From contig CAZIJQ010000010.1 in the NCBI GenBank assembly GCA_964539785.1, positions 1-53,478 on the forward strand: a stretch of DNA of 53,478 nt. Reading direction: 5' to 3'. Both the position numbers and the translations under genes were made by a program. The DNA comes from JABMPO01 sp964539785 (GTDB lineage Bacteria > Fidelibacterota > Marinisomatia > Marinisomatales > TCS56). The notes beneath the pieces are model-generated. The model saw only the letters and a program-made list of their open reading frames with translations. It had not been told where the DNA came from and did no database searches. Shown here in pieces: positions 35,533 through 44,148 of this stretch; the stretch's first letter is position 1; the number at the start of each line of letters is the position of its first letter.

Positions 35533-36564
35533 TTATTTGACAATCCAGGTGTCTCCTGAATTCATCAATTCCTGCAAATCGCCTGCGCCTTTCAATTCGA
35601 CCGCATTCTGATGTTGATCAAGCAACAGGTCTTCGTAAACAGTTTGTTGAACCGCATAAAAAACACCGACTGGAGTAGGTAAATCTTCCCGGTAGGTGAA
35701 GTGACTCAGGATAGAAGCAATGATCCAATCTTTTTCATCATGGACTAATAGATCATTCTTCGACCACTGTCCTTCGGAACCAATATTCACGACCCGGGGA
35801 CGATTACCGGCCAGATGAATACCTTTATCACGATTTTTCCCAAAGATCATTGGCTGGCCATGTTCCAAAACCAAAACGTTATCATGCTTAACATCTTTAT
35901 TGGTATAATTAGCAAATTCTCCATCATTGAAGATTAGACAGTTCTGATAAATTTCCAGAAATGAAGTACCATGGTGCTCATGCGATCGGCGGATCATTTC
36001 CTGCATGTGTTTGGGTTCTTTATCGATGGTACGAGCCACGAAAGATGCGTCGGCACCCAGCGCCAGTGCCGGTGGGTTAAACGGGTGATCCAATGAGCCC
36101 ATTGGGGTCGATTTAGTAACTTTCCCCAATGGTGAGGTCGGTGAATATTGTCCTTTTGTCAAACCATAAATTCGATTATTAAACAGCAACATATTGACAT
36201 TAATATTACGCCGTAATAAATGAATAAAATGATTGCCGCCAATTGATAAACTGTCGCCATCTCCGGTAACTATCCAGATTGATAAATCAGGATTTGATAG
36301 TTTCATTCCGGTAGCAATTGCGGAAGCTCGTCCATGGATTCCATGGAAACCGTAAGTATTAATATAGTATGGGAAGCGGCTGGAACAGCCAATTCCCGAT
36401 ACAACGACGAAATTCTCTTTAGGAACGCCCAGATCAGGCATTACTTTTTGCACCTGTGCCAGAATTGAATAATCACCACAACCGGGACACCATTTTACCG
36501 TCTGATCTGAGGTAAAGTCCATCCGTGTTAATTGTTTTGTGGGTACTATTATATTTTTTTCCAT
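35533..36564 (-). CDS. korB: 2-Oxoacid:ferredoxin oxidoreductase beta subunit (KorB, first set)
   Basis: This thiamine-diphosphate subunit of 2-oxoglutarate:ferredoxin oxidoreductase contains a [4Fe-4S] cluster. It has KWCPGCGDYSILAQ near residue 24 and the ThDP/Mg motif VTGDGDSLSIGGNHFIHLL. YGLTKGQYSPTSPLG is typical of the 2-oxoglutarate-type branch. The length is 343 residues. It is 2 bases after korA. The reaction is 2-oxoglutarate + CoA + oxidised ferredoxin to succinyl-CoA + CO2, reversible in a reductive TCA cycle. Confidence 0.9.
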   Translation of the reverse strand: MEKNIIVPTKQLTRMDFTSDQTVKWCPGCGDYSILAQVQKVMPDLGVPKENFVVVSGIGCSSRFPYYINTYGFHGIHGRASAIATGMKLSNPDLSIWIVTGDGDSLSIGGNHFIHLLRRNINVNMLLFNNRIYGLTKGQYSPTSPLGKVTKSTPMGSLDHPFNPPALALGADASFVARTIDKEPKHMQEMIRRSHEHHGTSFLEIYQNCLIFNDGEFANYTNKDVKHDNVLVLEHGQPMIFGKNRDKGIHLAGNRPRVVNIGSEGQWSKNDLLVHDEKDWIIASILSHFTYREDLPTPVGVFYAVQQTVYEDLLLDQHQNAVELKGAGDLQELMNSGDTWIVK

Positions 36565-36566
36565 AA

Positions 36567-38402
36567 TCAGCCTATCATCTCATTTACAGCATTAATGATA
36601 TCACGGGTCAGGAAAGGTCGTCCCCGTACCAAATTCAATTGATCTGGTTCAATTAGATAACGCGCCCTGATCATCTGTGATAGTTGACCAAGGTTTATTT
36701 CCGGTATCAGGATTTTCTTAAAGCGTCCAAGTATCTCACTAAGATCAGCGGGCAGCGGATTGAGCCACCGCAGGTTCAAATGGCCAACGGATTTGCCTTC
36801 CTCAATTAATTTTTGCAATGCGGCACGGGCAGCTCCGCGGGTGCTTCCCCAACTAAGTAACAGAACTTCCCCGCTTTGTTCACCGATGACCCGGCATGGA
36901 GTGATATCATTAACCACCTTGGCAACTTTCTGCGCACGGAGGGTCACCATTTTGTGATGATTATCCGGATCGTTACTCACAGCGCCACTACCGTCCTCCT
37001 TTTCAAGTCCACCAATTCGATGCTCCAATCCCGGTGTTCCGGGTATGACCCATTCGCGACTGAGCGTTTCCTCATTACGGCCATAGGGCAGATATTCGCG
37101 GCCTTTATCGGGCTGGAAAAAATTCGGCTTGATTTCCGGTAATTCATCAATATTGGGAATGATCCATGGTTCGCTGCCGTTTCCAACATAACCATCGGTT
37201 AGTAAAATAACCGGCGTCATGTATTTCAATGCCACTTGAGCTGCCTCAAAAGCGGCGTAAAAACAATCACCGGGGGATCTCGCAGAAATAACTGGGATTG
37301 GCGCCTCACCATTCCGTCCGTAAATAGCCTGAAAAAGGTCGGCCTGTTCAGTCTTAGTCGGCAGCCCGGTACTGGGACCACCGCGCTGAACATTAACAAT
37401 AACCAACGGTAATTCAGTAATAACCGCCAGACCCAAGGCCTCTCCTTTTAATGCTAGCCCGGGACCGGACGTTCCCGTGGCTGCCAGACTGCCAGCGAAA
37501 GCAGCGCCGATTGCAGAAGTGACACCGGCAATCTCATCTTCAGCCTGGAAGGTTTTAACCTGGAAATTTCGGAACCCGGCCAAATAATGTAAGATATCGG
37601 TGGCAGGTGTAATTGGATAACTGCCGTAAAACAATGGTAGACCGGATTTAACTGATGCAGCCAACAAACCCAGGCTGGTGGCATAATTTCCGCTAATGTT
37701 ACGGTAAGTTCCAGGCCGCAGCTTAGCCGCATTAACTTTATAATTTGTAGTGAATATTCGAGCCGTGGATCCATAGTTAAAACCAGCATTCAAAGCCCTT
37801 GTGTTGGCTTCGACAATTTCAGGTTTATTGGCGAATTTTTCCTTTAACCATTTGATAGTTGTATCCATGGGCCGGTTGTACATCCAGTACAACACGCCCA
37901 GAGCAAACATATTTTTTGTCCGCTCAACCATCTTTGGTGATATATTCATGTCCTCACAGACATATTTAACCAGTCGGCTCATATCGATCGGATACACGAC
38001 AAAATCCTTTAAAGTGTCATCCTCCAATGGATTAGTGTCATATTTTGCCAATTTCAGATTTTTGGGGGTAAAACTGGCCGTGTTAATAATAATTGTACCA
38101 CCTCGGGCCAGTTCATTGAAATGGACTTTCAAGGCTGCCGGATTCATGGCTACCAACACATCCGGATTATCGCCGGGACTAAAAATTTCATGTGAACTAA
38201 AATGCAACTGAAAAGCACTGACACCAGCTAAAGAGCCTGCGGGAGCACGGATTTCCGCCGGAAAATCGGGCAATGTGCTCAGATCATTGCCAATAATTGC
38301 CGTTGCGCTGGTGAAACGATCACCGGTCAACTGCATACCATCACCGGAATCACCAGCAAATCGGATGGTGACATCGTCGATATGTTTAAGCGTTTTTGCC
38401 AT
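36567..38402 (-). CDS. korA: 2-Oxoacid:ferredoxin oxidoreductase alpha subunit with fused gamma domain (KorA, first set)
   Basis: The first 190 residues are the gamma domain (VTIRFAGDSGDGMQLTGDRF), followed by the alpha domain (PLFYGSYPITPATDILHYLA, NVQRGGPSTGLPTKTEQADL). This is the two-subunit KorAB arrangement. CoA-binding and domain-II regions are complete over 611 residues. An AAAGGAATGG site precedes the ATG. It begins the korA-korB-fumA-fumB operon, which should supply the 2-oxoglutarate/succinyl-CoA and fumarate/malate steps. A second, four-subunit set lies about 3 kb away on the other strand. Confidence 0.91.
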   Translation of the reverse strand: MAKTLKHIDDVTIRFAGDSGDGMQLTGDRFTSATAIIGNDLSTLPDFPAEIRAPAGSLAGVSAFQLHFSSHEIFSPGDNPDVLVAMNPAALKVHFNELARGGTIIINTASFTPKNLKLAKYDTNPLEDDTLKDFVVYPIDMSRLVKYVCEDMNISPKMVERTKNMFALGVLYWMYNRPMDTTIKWLKEKFANKPEIVEANTRALNAGFNYGSTARIFTTNYKVNAAKLRPGTYRNISGNYATSLGLLAASVKSGLPLFYGSYPITPATDILHYLAGFRNFQVKTFQAEDEIAGVTSAIGAAFAGSLAATGTSGPGLALKGEALGLAVITELPLVIVNVQRGGPSTGLPTKTEQADLFQAIYGRNGEAPIPVISARSPGDCFYAAFEAAQVALKYMTPVILLTDGYVGNGSEPWIIPNIDELPEIKPNFFQPDKGREYLPYGRNEETLSREWVIPGTPGLEHRIGGLEKEDGSGAVSNDPDNHHKMVTLRAQKVAKVVNDITPCRVIGEQSGEVLLLSWGSTRGAARAALQKLIEEGKSVGHLNLRWLNPLPADLSEILGRFKKILIPEINLGQLSQMIRARYLIEPDQLNLVRGRPFLTRDIINAVNEMIG

Positions 38403-38643
38403 CTTCCATTCCTTTAAAGAAGTTTAAAATAGTGGGGTTATAGTTCGGGCAGGATACAAAGGTTCCACCTGTCAAAAGACCATAATTTTTGGAGGAATAA
38501 TAAACATTGATATTACTTCAGTAATTCCTTTTCATAAACTTACCAACCTCAATTAATGTCAGGCAATCTATTAGAGTCAATTTATGGCATTGAGATCGAT
38601 TGCTATTAAAGTAATGCAGTTGTAAACTTATACAAGAGCAATT

Positions 38644-39447
38644 ATGTTTGATATTAATGATCCTCGCCAGGTTACAATGTTTCCGGAATTGGATACGTCA
38701 ATATCCATACCATCAATTACTACTCAACCGGAATTTAATCAGGCACTTGATAATCTGATTCGTATCAGCGATCTGGGTGCATTCGTCCATTTAAGTATTT
38801 CCGGTATCGAAAAAAGTTATACTCTCAATATTGGTGAACTTGGCATCCCAGTTGATTTTCTGCGCCTCGGTGATCCCTTTCAACCCCTGACTATTCATCT
38901 GTTCCCACAGGAAATGCGTCGCCAATTGCAAAAATTAAGCTATGGAATCAAAGCCTATTTTAATTCCGAAAATTCTATGCAAACTGCATTTGGTCCTTTT
39001 CTATTTCGCCAGCATTTCCAAGATTGGAATCTTTTTCTCGCTGACGAGTTAGAACTGGTGGAAAAAACCGTTCGCAAACTGCTCGGCAAACGAACTTATT
39101 CACGGTTTTTTATCGATCATTTTAAACAGGGCTATAACCTGTTCCGCCAGGCCGCCGATATCACCGCCCCATGGGAATTTTCAGATAATTTAACCCTGGC
39201 ACAAATCCGAAACTGCCAGGATGAATTAGTATCCGAACTAGAGTCTCTTTCCGAACTAGCACCAACCGATATCCATTATCCCATGAAAATCGTTGGCGCA
39301 AAAACTCTGCATATACCTGATAAAATGGTCGATTATCTTAAACAAATTCAGATCGTTTCTTTTTTTAAAACAATTCATATGGAACATCTAACCAATTCCC
39401 GGATTAATTCGGTTGATGATATCAAGCTATTGATAGAAAAAATCTGA
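38644..39447 (+). CDS. Hypothetical protein upstream of selD
   Basis: I do not recognise this 267-residue soluble protein. It has no signal peptide or membrane helix and is rich in Leu, Phe and Gln. An early region looks like a small beta domain (HLSISGIEKSYTLNIGELGI), and the rest is mainly helical with amphipathic segments around 150-180 and 190-215. It ends 40 bases before selD on the same strand, so cotranscription is likely. That hints at, but does not show, a selenium link. The 241-base gap upstream (38403-38643) is A/T-rich, with no clear promoter. Confidence 0.6.
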   Translation: MFDINDPRQVTMFPELDTSISIPSITTQPEFNQALDNLIRISDLGAFVHLSISGIEKSYTLNIGELGIPVDFLRLGDPFQPLTIHLFPQEMRRQLQKLSYGIKAYFNSENSMQTAFGPFLFRQHFQDWNLFLADELELVEKTVRKLLGKRTYSRFFIDHFKQGYNLFRQAADITAPWEFSDNLTLAQIRNCQDELVSELESLSELAPTDIHYPMKIVGAKTLHIPDKMVDYLKQIQIVSFFKTIHMEHLTNSRINSVDDIKLLIEKI

Positions 39448-39487
39448 ATATTCATTAAATTTTTACCTGACTAATTAATATTTTACC

Positions 39488-40537
39488 ATGAAAAATCACC
39501 AAATTCGCCTCACTACACTCAGTCACGGTTCCGGTTGAGCCTGTAAAATAGGTCCGGAGGACCTATCTCAAATTCTGCAATCTATTAATATCCCTGCCGA
39601 TGACCGCGTGCTGGTGGGGTTTGATGGTGCCGATGATGCTGCTGTCATCAAGATGGCTGATAACCGATTGCTGCTGCAAACAGTGGACTTCTTTACTCCG
39701 GTTGTGGATAATCCGTATGATTTTGGGCAGATTGCAGCCGCCAACTCATTATCTGATATCTATGCCATGGGGGGCACGCCCCTTTTCGCCCTAAATATTG
39801 TCGGTTTTCCCATTAATGAATTACCGCGGGAAATATTAACTGAAATACTTCAAGGTGGAATCGATAAAGCTCAAGAGGCTGGCATTACCATCGCTGGCGG
39901 TCATAGTATCGATGACAAAGAACCCAAATATGGTCTGGTCGTTACTGGTGAAGTTCGCGAAGAAGATCTGCTTTCGAATAGTGGAGCTCAACCAGGAGAT
40001 ATCCTGGTATTAACCAAACCGCTCGGTACTGGCATTATTGCAACGGCCATCAAACAAGGTGCCGCTGATAAATCAACTATTGCGACTGCAACTACGGTAA
40101 TGAGCCAATTGAATCGGGCAGCCATTGATTGTACAAAAAATATCAAAGTAAATGCCGGTACCGATATTACCGGATTTGGTCTGCTGGGGCATCTTGGGGA
40201 AATGCTTAGGGCAAGTCAAGTTTCTGCTCAAATTAATTTTTCCAGCCTGCCAAAACTTCCGCAAGTTGATCAACTTATGGAAAGAAATATAATTCCCGGT
40301 GGAACTCACCGAAATTTATCTTACGCCAGCAAATTCACAGCCTTTTCCAATAGGTTATCCGGTAACCAGAAGCTTCTGACTGCAGATGCCCAAACATCTG
40401 GTGGATTGCTGCTATCTATTCCACCTGCTGATGTAAACCAATTTCTTCATGAATTTGAGGACCTGACTGGCCAAAAAGCCAGTCCGATTGGGGAAGTAAT
40501 TCCAGGTCAGAAAAAGATGTTACAAGTAGACCTTTAA
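39488..40537 (+). CDS. selD: Selenophosphate synthetase SelD, itself a selenoprotein (in-frame UGA = Sec17)
   Basis: SelD makes selenophosphate from selenide and ATP, the selenium donor for Sec-tRNA. An in-frame TGA at 39536-39538 falls at codon 17 in SHGSG-U-ACKIGPEDL, exactly the catalytic Cys17 position of E. coli SelD; Cys19 and Lys20 follow. Without recoding, the frame opens only at an internal GTG and loses the active site. A perfect 8-bp hairpin lies 10 bases after the UGA. The ATP/Mg Asp residues are intact (VGFDGADDAAVI, AAANSLSDIYAMGG, TIAGGHSIDDKEPKYGL). The 349-residue length matches E. coli SelD (347). The start ATG is 40 bases after the hypothetical gene. selA, selB and selC are not in the window. 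Confidence 0.95.
39548..39566 (+). promoter_or_regulatory. Bacterial SECIS hairpin of selD
   Basis: ATAGGTCC-GGA-GGACCTAT forms a perfect 8-bp stem with a GG-starting loop. Seventeen bases lie between the UGA and the first loop G, inside the 16-37 range of bacterial SECIS elements. It should recruit SelB to recode UGA 39536-39538 as selenocysteine. Confidence 0.85.
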
Positions 40538-40572
40538 TTAGACTCATTATTAGCAAATAATTCAGATTACCC

Positions 40573-40602
40573 TTGACCTGTATTTTTCATTAGGTGTATG
40601 CT
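40573..40602 (+). promoter_or_regulatory. Possible promoter of the two-CW/kor-hdr operon
   Basis: TTGACC (5 of 6) and TATGCT (4 of 6) are 18 bases apart, within the selD-downstream gap. The start would leave a leader of about 225 bases. The 40538-40833 gap holds nothing else except the hairpin listed separately. Confidence 0.35.
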
Positions 40603-40746
40603 TTAACTGAGAAGCAATATGATTTTGAAACATGAGTTAATACTCTGGAAATCCTCTTTCACAGAACCCATTCGAATTATTCCTAATTCCTTAAGCAAAA
40701 CGAGTATTCTTTAAATTCAAACAATCTCTATTGCCGCTTGACTAGA

Positions 40747-40777
40747 ACAGTTAGCTGGCGACGCTAAAACTAACTGT
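40747..40777 (+). promoter_or_regulatory. Leader hairpin with an alternative fold
   Basis: ACAGTTAG pairs perfectly with CTAACTGT across 15 bases. The inner TTAGC can instead pair with GCTAA at 40763-40767, so two mutually exclusive hairpins share the TTAG strand. It lies about 60 bases before the two-CW start codon. A regulatory role is only possible, not shown. Confidence 0.3.
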
Positions 40778-40833
40778 ATTTGAAAAATTTTGAGGATCAA
40801 TTAACGTCAACCCTTTTGCGATGGAGCATATTG

Positions 40834-41103
40834 ATGAAGCGTAATTGCTGGGAATTCAACCACTGCGGACGTGAGTTGGGGGGCGAAAAATCCAAAAATC
40901 AAGGTGTTTGTAATTCCGTTACCTTCACTGCTTTCAATGGAACGAATTGCGGTTTCAATTCCGGCCGCTATTGCTGGTCAGTTTCCGGTTCGTTGAAGGA
41001 CGGTCCAAAAACCTGTGTACATAATCCTCCTTTGGAAGATTGTACTCAATGTGATTTTTATTTATTTGTAAAGAGGGAGGAAAATGTAGACTTCATCGAC
41101 TAA
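40834..41103 (+). CDS. Small two-CW-domain cysteine-rich protein
   Basis: The 89-residue protein has the Cys-Trp pattern of two-CW proteins: RNCWEFNHCGRELGG at the N-terminus, then GRYCWSVSGSL, and CTQCDFYLFVK at the C-terminus, with eight cysteines in total. These proteins are common in anaerobes and often lie near redox or sensory genes. Function is unknown; metal or FeS binding is plausible. The ATG at 40834 has a GGAG site 7 bases upstream; a TTG at 40780 is a poorer choice. It precedes korD by 84 bases and may belong to the operon. Confidence 0.75.
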   Translation: MKRNCWEFNHCGRELGGEKSKNQGVCNSVTFTAFNGTNCGFNSGRYCWSVSGSLKDGPKTCVHNPPLEDCTQCDFYLFVKREENVDFID

Positions 41104-41187
41104 TCCCCTACGCTTACTATTCCCCATGGCACTTCTCCTCAATTTAGTAATTATTGTTCTCCAAAAGATTAGAAATAAAGGTATATC

Positions 41188-41493
41188 ATGACTCATTGGC
41201 GCGTTCCATTTGATATCAACACAATAAAAATCCCCCATGGCAATGTCCACATTTTGGTGGAGCGTTGTAAAGGCTGCGCATTTTGTGAAGAATATTGTCC
41301 GAAAGATGTGCTCGAAATGTCCAGTGAATTCAATCGTAAAGGTTACCATTACCCGGTTGTAGTCAAACATAACAGTTGTGTTAATTGCAATCTCTGTGAG
41401 ACGATTTGTCCCGAGTTTGCTATTTTTGTTAATGAAGATCAGGCGCGTCATCCCGAAGCCGATGAAGTGCTTCAGAAAGGGGAAAAATCATGA
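41188..41493 (+). CDS. korD: 2-Oxoacid:ferredoxin oxidoreductase delta (ferredoxin) subunit KorD
   Basis: This is a two-cluster ferredoxin subunit of 101 residues. Its motifs are CKGCAFCEEYCPKDVL and CVNCNLCETICPEFAI. It is the electron exit of the four-subunit oxidoreductase encoded with it. An AAAGG site lies 9 bases before the ATG, and the stop overlaps korA by 4 bases. It is the probable contact point between the oxoacid oxidoreductase and the downstream Hdr-like proteins. Confidence 0.9.
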   Translation: MTHWRVPFDINTIKIPHGNVHILVERCKGCAFCEEYCPKDVLEMSSEFNRKGYHYPVVVKHNSCVNCNLCETICPEFAIFVNEDQARHPEADEVLQKGEKS

Positions 41494-42647
41494 AGGCCGA
41501 TCCGATTGGCGTTGCTACTGGAGCTCATTACCTGGACGGCGATCATGCCTGTTCTGAAGGCTCCATTGCTGCCGGCTGCCGATTTCTGGCCGGCTATCCC
41601 ATAACTCCTTCTACTGAGGTTGCTGAACGGATCGCTGCTCGCTTCCCTAAAGTCGGGGGCATGTTTATCCAGATGGAAGATGAACTGGCTTCCATGGCTG
41701 CAGTGATAGGTGCTACCTGGTCTGGTGTCAAATCAATGACGGTTACTTCCGGTCCCGGCTTCTCGCTAATGATGGAAAACCTGGGGTTGGCTACAATGTT
41801 GGAAACTCCCTGCGTGGTAGTTAATGTCCAGCGCGGTGGACCATCCACTGGTTTACCCACCCTAACTGGACAGGGTGACATGATGCAGGCACGCTGGGGT
41901 TCCCACGGCGATTATGAAATAATTGCCATTTCACCCAACTCTCCCCAGGAATGTTTTGATCTCTCCATAACCGCCTTCAATCTGGCGGAAAAATGGCGAG
42001 TACCGGTCCTGTTTATGATGGATGAATGTGTGGGGCACATGACTGAAAAAGTTATCATTCCAGCGGCTGAGGAAATCGAAATAACTCCCCGTAACTATTA
42101 TAAAGGTGAAAACGGCTCCTACCTGCCATTTAAATTTAACCAAGCTGATCTAGCGCCCATGATCAAGGCTGGCGACGGGCATTTTCTGCATATCACCGGA
42201 TTGACCCACGACGAGCGTGGTTATCCCGTAATTAATGCTGAAACCCAGGAAAATAATGTCACCCATCTGGTTAATAAAATCCGCAATAATGTGGAAGAAA
42301 TTCAGATCATCGAAGAGGACCAGATTGAAGGGGCTGAAGTAGTGGTGATCTCTTATGGAATTACTTCAAGGGTGGCATTAAAGGCTGTCGATTATGCCCG
42401 TGAGAAAGGCATCAAGGTTGGAACAATGCGTCTGGTAACAGTCTGGCCTTTCCCGGAAAAACGGATTCGAGAACTGGCCAAAGATGTCAAAACCTTGGTA
42501 GTACCGGAAATCAATCTGGGACAGGTAGTCCTAGAAGTTGAGCGTTGTGCCGGTGGTGCCTGCAAAACAATTCTGGTACCCCACGCCGGTGGCTGGGTAC
42601 ACGATCCCAAAGATATCTTAACCGCAATTGAAGAAGGTGCGTCATGA
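41490..42647 (+). CDS. korA: 2-Oxoacid:ferredoxin oxidoreductase alpha subunit KorA (second set)
   Basis: This alpha subunit lacks the fused gamma domain, unlike the copy at 36.6-38.4 kb. Motifs are FLAGYPITPSTEVAERI near residue 30, VNVQRGGPSTGLPTLTGQGD and the C-terminal LVVPEINLGQVVLEVER. The sequence matches KorA of 2-oxoglutarate oxidoreductase rather than pyruvate oxidoreductase, but substrate assignment is inferential. It overlaps both neighbours by 4 bases. Confidence 0.9.
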   Translation: MKADPIGVATGAHYLDGDHACSEGSIAAGCRFLAGYPITPSTEVAERIAARFPKVGGMFIQMEDELASMAAVIGATWSGVKSMTVTSGPGFSLMMENLGLATMLETPCVVVNVQRGGPSTGLPTLTGQGDMMQARWGSHGDYEIIAISPNSPQECFDLSITAFNLAEKWRVPVLFMMDECVGHMTEKVIIPAAEEIEITPRNYYKGENGSYLPFKFNQADLAPMIKAGDGHFLHITGLTHDERGYPVINAETQENNVTHLVNKIRNNVEEIQIIEEDQIEGAEVVVISYGITSRVALKAVDYAREKGIKVGTMRLVTVWPFPEKRIRELAKDVKTLVVPEINLGQVVLEVERCAGGACKTILVPHAGGWVHDPKDILTAIEEGAS

Positions 42648-43579
42648 GCGATATTACTTCTGAAATGACCAGTCCTCTTAATATTCCCGAACCGGAAGAA
42701 ACACTAAAACATCCCATGGAGCAGTTTCTGCGTACCGAACGCCTGCCGCACATCTGGTGTGCTTCATGCGGGATCGGTACTGTACTCACTGCCTACATCA
42801 CTGCTTTGCAGAAATCAGGATTGGATCCCAAAAAAGTAGCTGTGGTCTCCGGAATCGGCTGTTCCGGTCGGGCTGCCGGTTACCTGCGGCTGGATTCGTT
42901 CCATTCCACCCATGGCCGAGCGATTCCCTTTGCCACAGGATTGGCAGTTGGAAACCCGGAATTAAAAGTCACCGTCATCAGTGGTGATGGTGACCTGATT
43001 GCCATCGGCGGAAATCACATAATCCATGCCGCCCGCCGCAATATCAACATGACAATCATCTGTATCAATAATTTCAATTATGCCATGACCGGCGGACAGG
43101 CCGGACCTACCACACCTGAATCCGCCAATGCTTCTACCGCCCCTTATGGCGCCTACGAATATCCCTTCAATCTACCATTCCTGGCGGAGTCATCCGGCGC
43201 TATTTTCGTAGCCCGCTGGACAGCTCTACACATCCGGCGCATGGCCAAATCAATGACCAAAGCATTGCTGAAACCTGGTTTCTCTTTCATTGAAGTGATT
43301 GCACCTTGTTCAACGTTGTACGCCCGGCGCAATCGTCTTGGATCGGGATTAGATCTGATGAAATACTACCATGACAGTGCCATAATCAAGCATGGTATTG
43401 ATACTCGTGAAGTAGATATCGATTTCCAGGGTCGAATTATGGTTGGTGAGTTCGTTGACAAGGATAAGCCCCATTTCCTGGAGAAGCGCGATCAATTCTT
43501 AAGCAAGAAATTGGGTGATAAATATGTACCATATAAAGGTCCGAATTCCACAACCTCAACCATGAAAGAAGAAGAATAA
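42644..43579 (+). CDS. korB: 2-Oxoacid:ferredoxin oxidoreductase beta subunit KorB (second set)
   Basis: This thiamine-diphosphate subunit has the cluster motif WCASCGIGTVLTAY and the ThDP motif ISGDGDLIAIGGNHIIHAARR. NNFNYAMTGGQAGPTTP is the substrate-side loop of this class. The 311-residue length is normal. It starts by 4-base overlap with korA and ends in a one-base TAATG overlap with korC, so the four kor genes are tightly coupled. Confidence 0.9.
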   Translation: MSDITSEMTSPLNIPEPEETLKHPMEQFLRTERLPHIWCASCGIGTVLTAYITALQKSGLDPKKVAVVSGIGCSGRAAGYLRLDSFHSTHGRAIPFATGLAVGNPELKVTVISGDGDLIAIGGNHIIHAARRNINMTIICINNFNYAMTGGQAGPTTPESANASTAPYGAYEYPFNLPFLAESSGAIFVARWTALHIRRMAKSMTKALLKPGFSFIEVIAPCSTLYARRNRLGSGLDLMKYYHDSAIIKHGIDTREVDIDFQGRIMVGEFVDKDKPHFLEKRDQFLSKKLGDKYVPYKGPNSTTSTMKEEE

Positions 43580-44145
43580 TGGATATTCGTTTCTCAGGTT
43601 TCGGCGGACAAGGAATCATTAAATCCGGGATTTTGATCGGCAAAGCTGCTTCCCTGCATGATAATAAATATGGTACCATGACCCAGAGTTTCGGACCGGA
43701 AGCTCGTGGCGGCGCCTGTTCGGCTCAAGTCGTTGTTGATGATAAACCGGTGCTCTACCCCTACATTGTAGCACCGGAGATTCTGGTTTCCATGTCACAG
43801 GAAGCCTATGAAAAATTCCTGGATGATCTAACCCCCGGCGGTATTTTGCTTACCGATATTGACCTGGTTAAACCGGAACGACTGCGTGATGATGTTAAAA
43901 TGTATTCAATTCCATCCACCAGGATTGCTGAAGAAATGGGCAACCGGATTTTTGCTAATGTGGTAATGGTGGGATTTTTCACCGGCATTACCAGCGTAAT
44001 CAGCGCAGAATCTGTGAAGGCAGCCCTACCTGATTCCGTTCCCGAACGTTTTATCGATGTCAATATCAAAGCCTTCGAACGTGGTTATGATTACGCAATC
44101 GAAGTGCTGGAAAAGGAAAAGCAAACTACCAAAGCGAAAGCCTAA
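43579..44145 (+). CDS. korC: 2-Oxoacid:ferredoxin oxidoreductase gamma subunit KorC
   Basis: The gamma subunit of 188 residues begins RFSGFGGQGIIKSGILIGKAA, the CoA-side domain signature. TQSFGPEARGGACSAQV follows, as in separate KorC proteins. With KorD, KorA and KorB it completes a four-subunit enzyme. The stop is only 3 bases before the flavoprotein gene, which ties the oxoacid oxidoreductase to the Hdr-like genes. Confidence 0.9.
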   Translation: MDIRFSGFGGQGIIKSGILIGKAASLHDNKYGTMTQSFGPEARGGACSAQVVVDDKPVLYPYIVAPEILVSMSQEAYEKFLDDLTPGGILLTDIDLVKPERLRDDVKMYSIPSTRIAEEMGNRIFANVVMVGFFTGITSVISAESVKAALPDSVPERFIDVNIKAFERGYDYAIEVLEKEKQTTKAKA

Positions 44146-44148
44146 CCT

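Noticed and set aside
39608..40537. SelD starting at an internal GTG at 39608
   Set aside because: This would remove the glycine-rich and catalytic Sec17/Lys20 region; the upstream ATG reads through one UGA.
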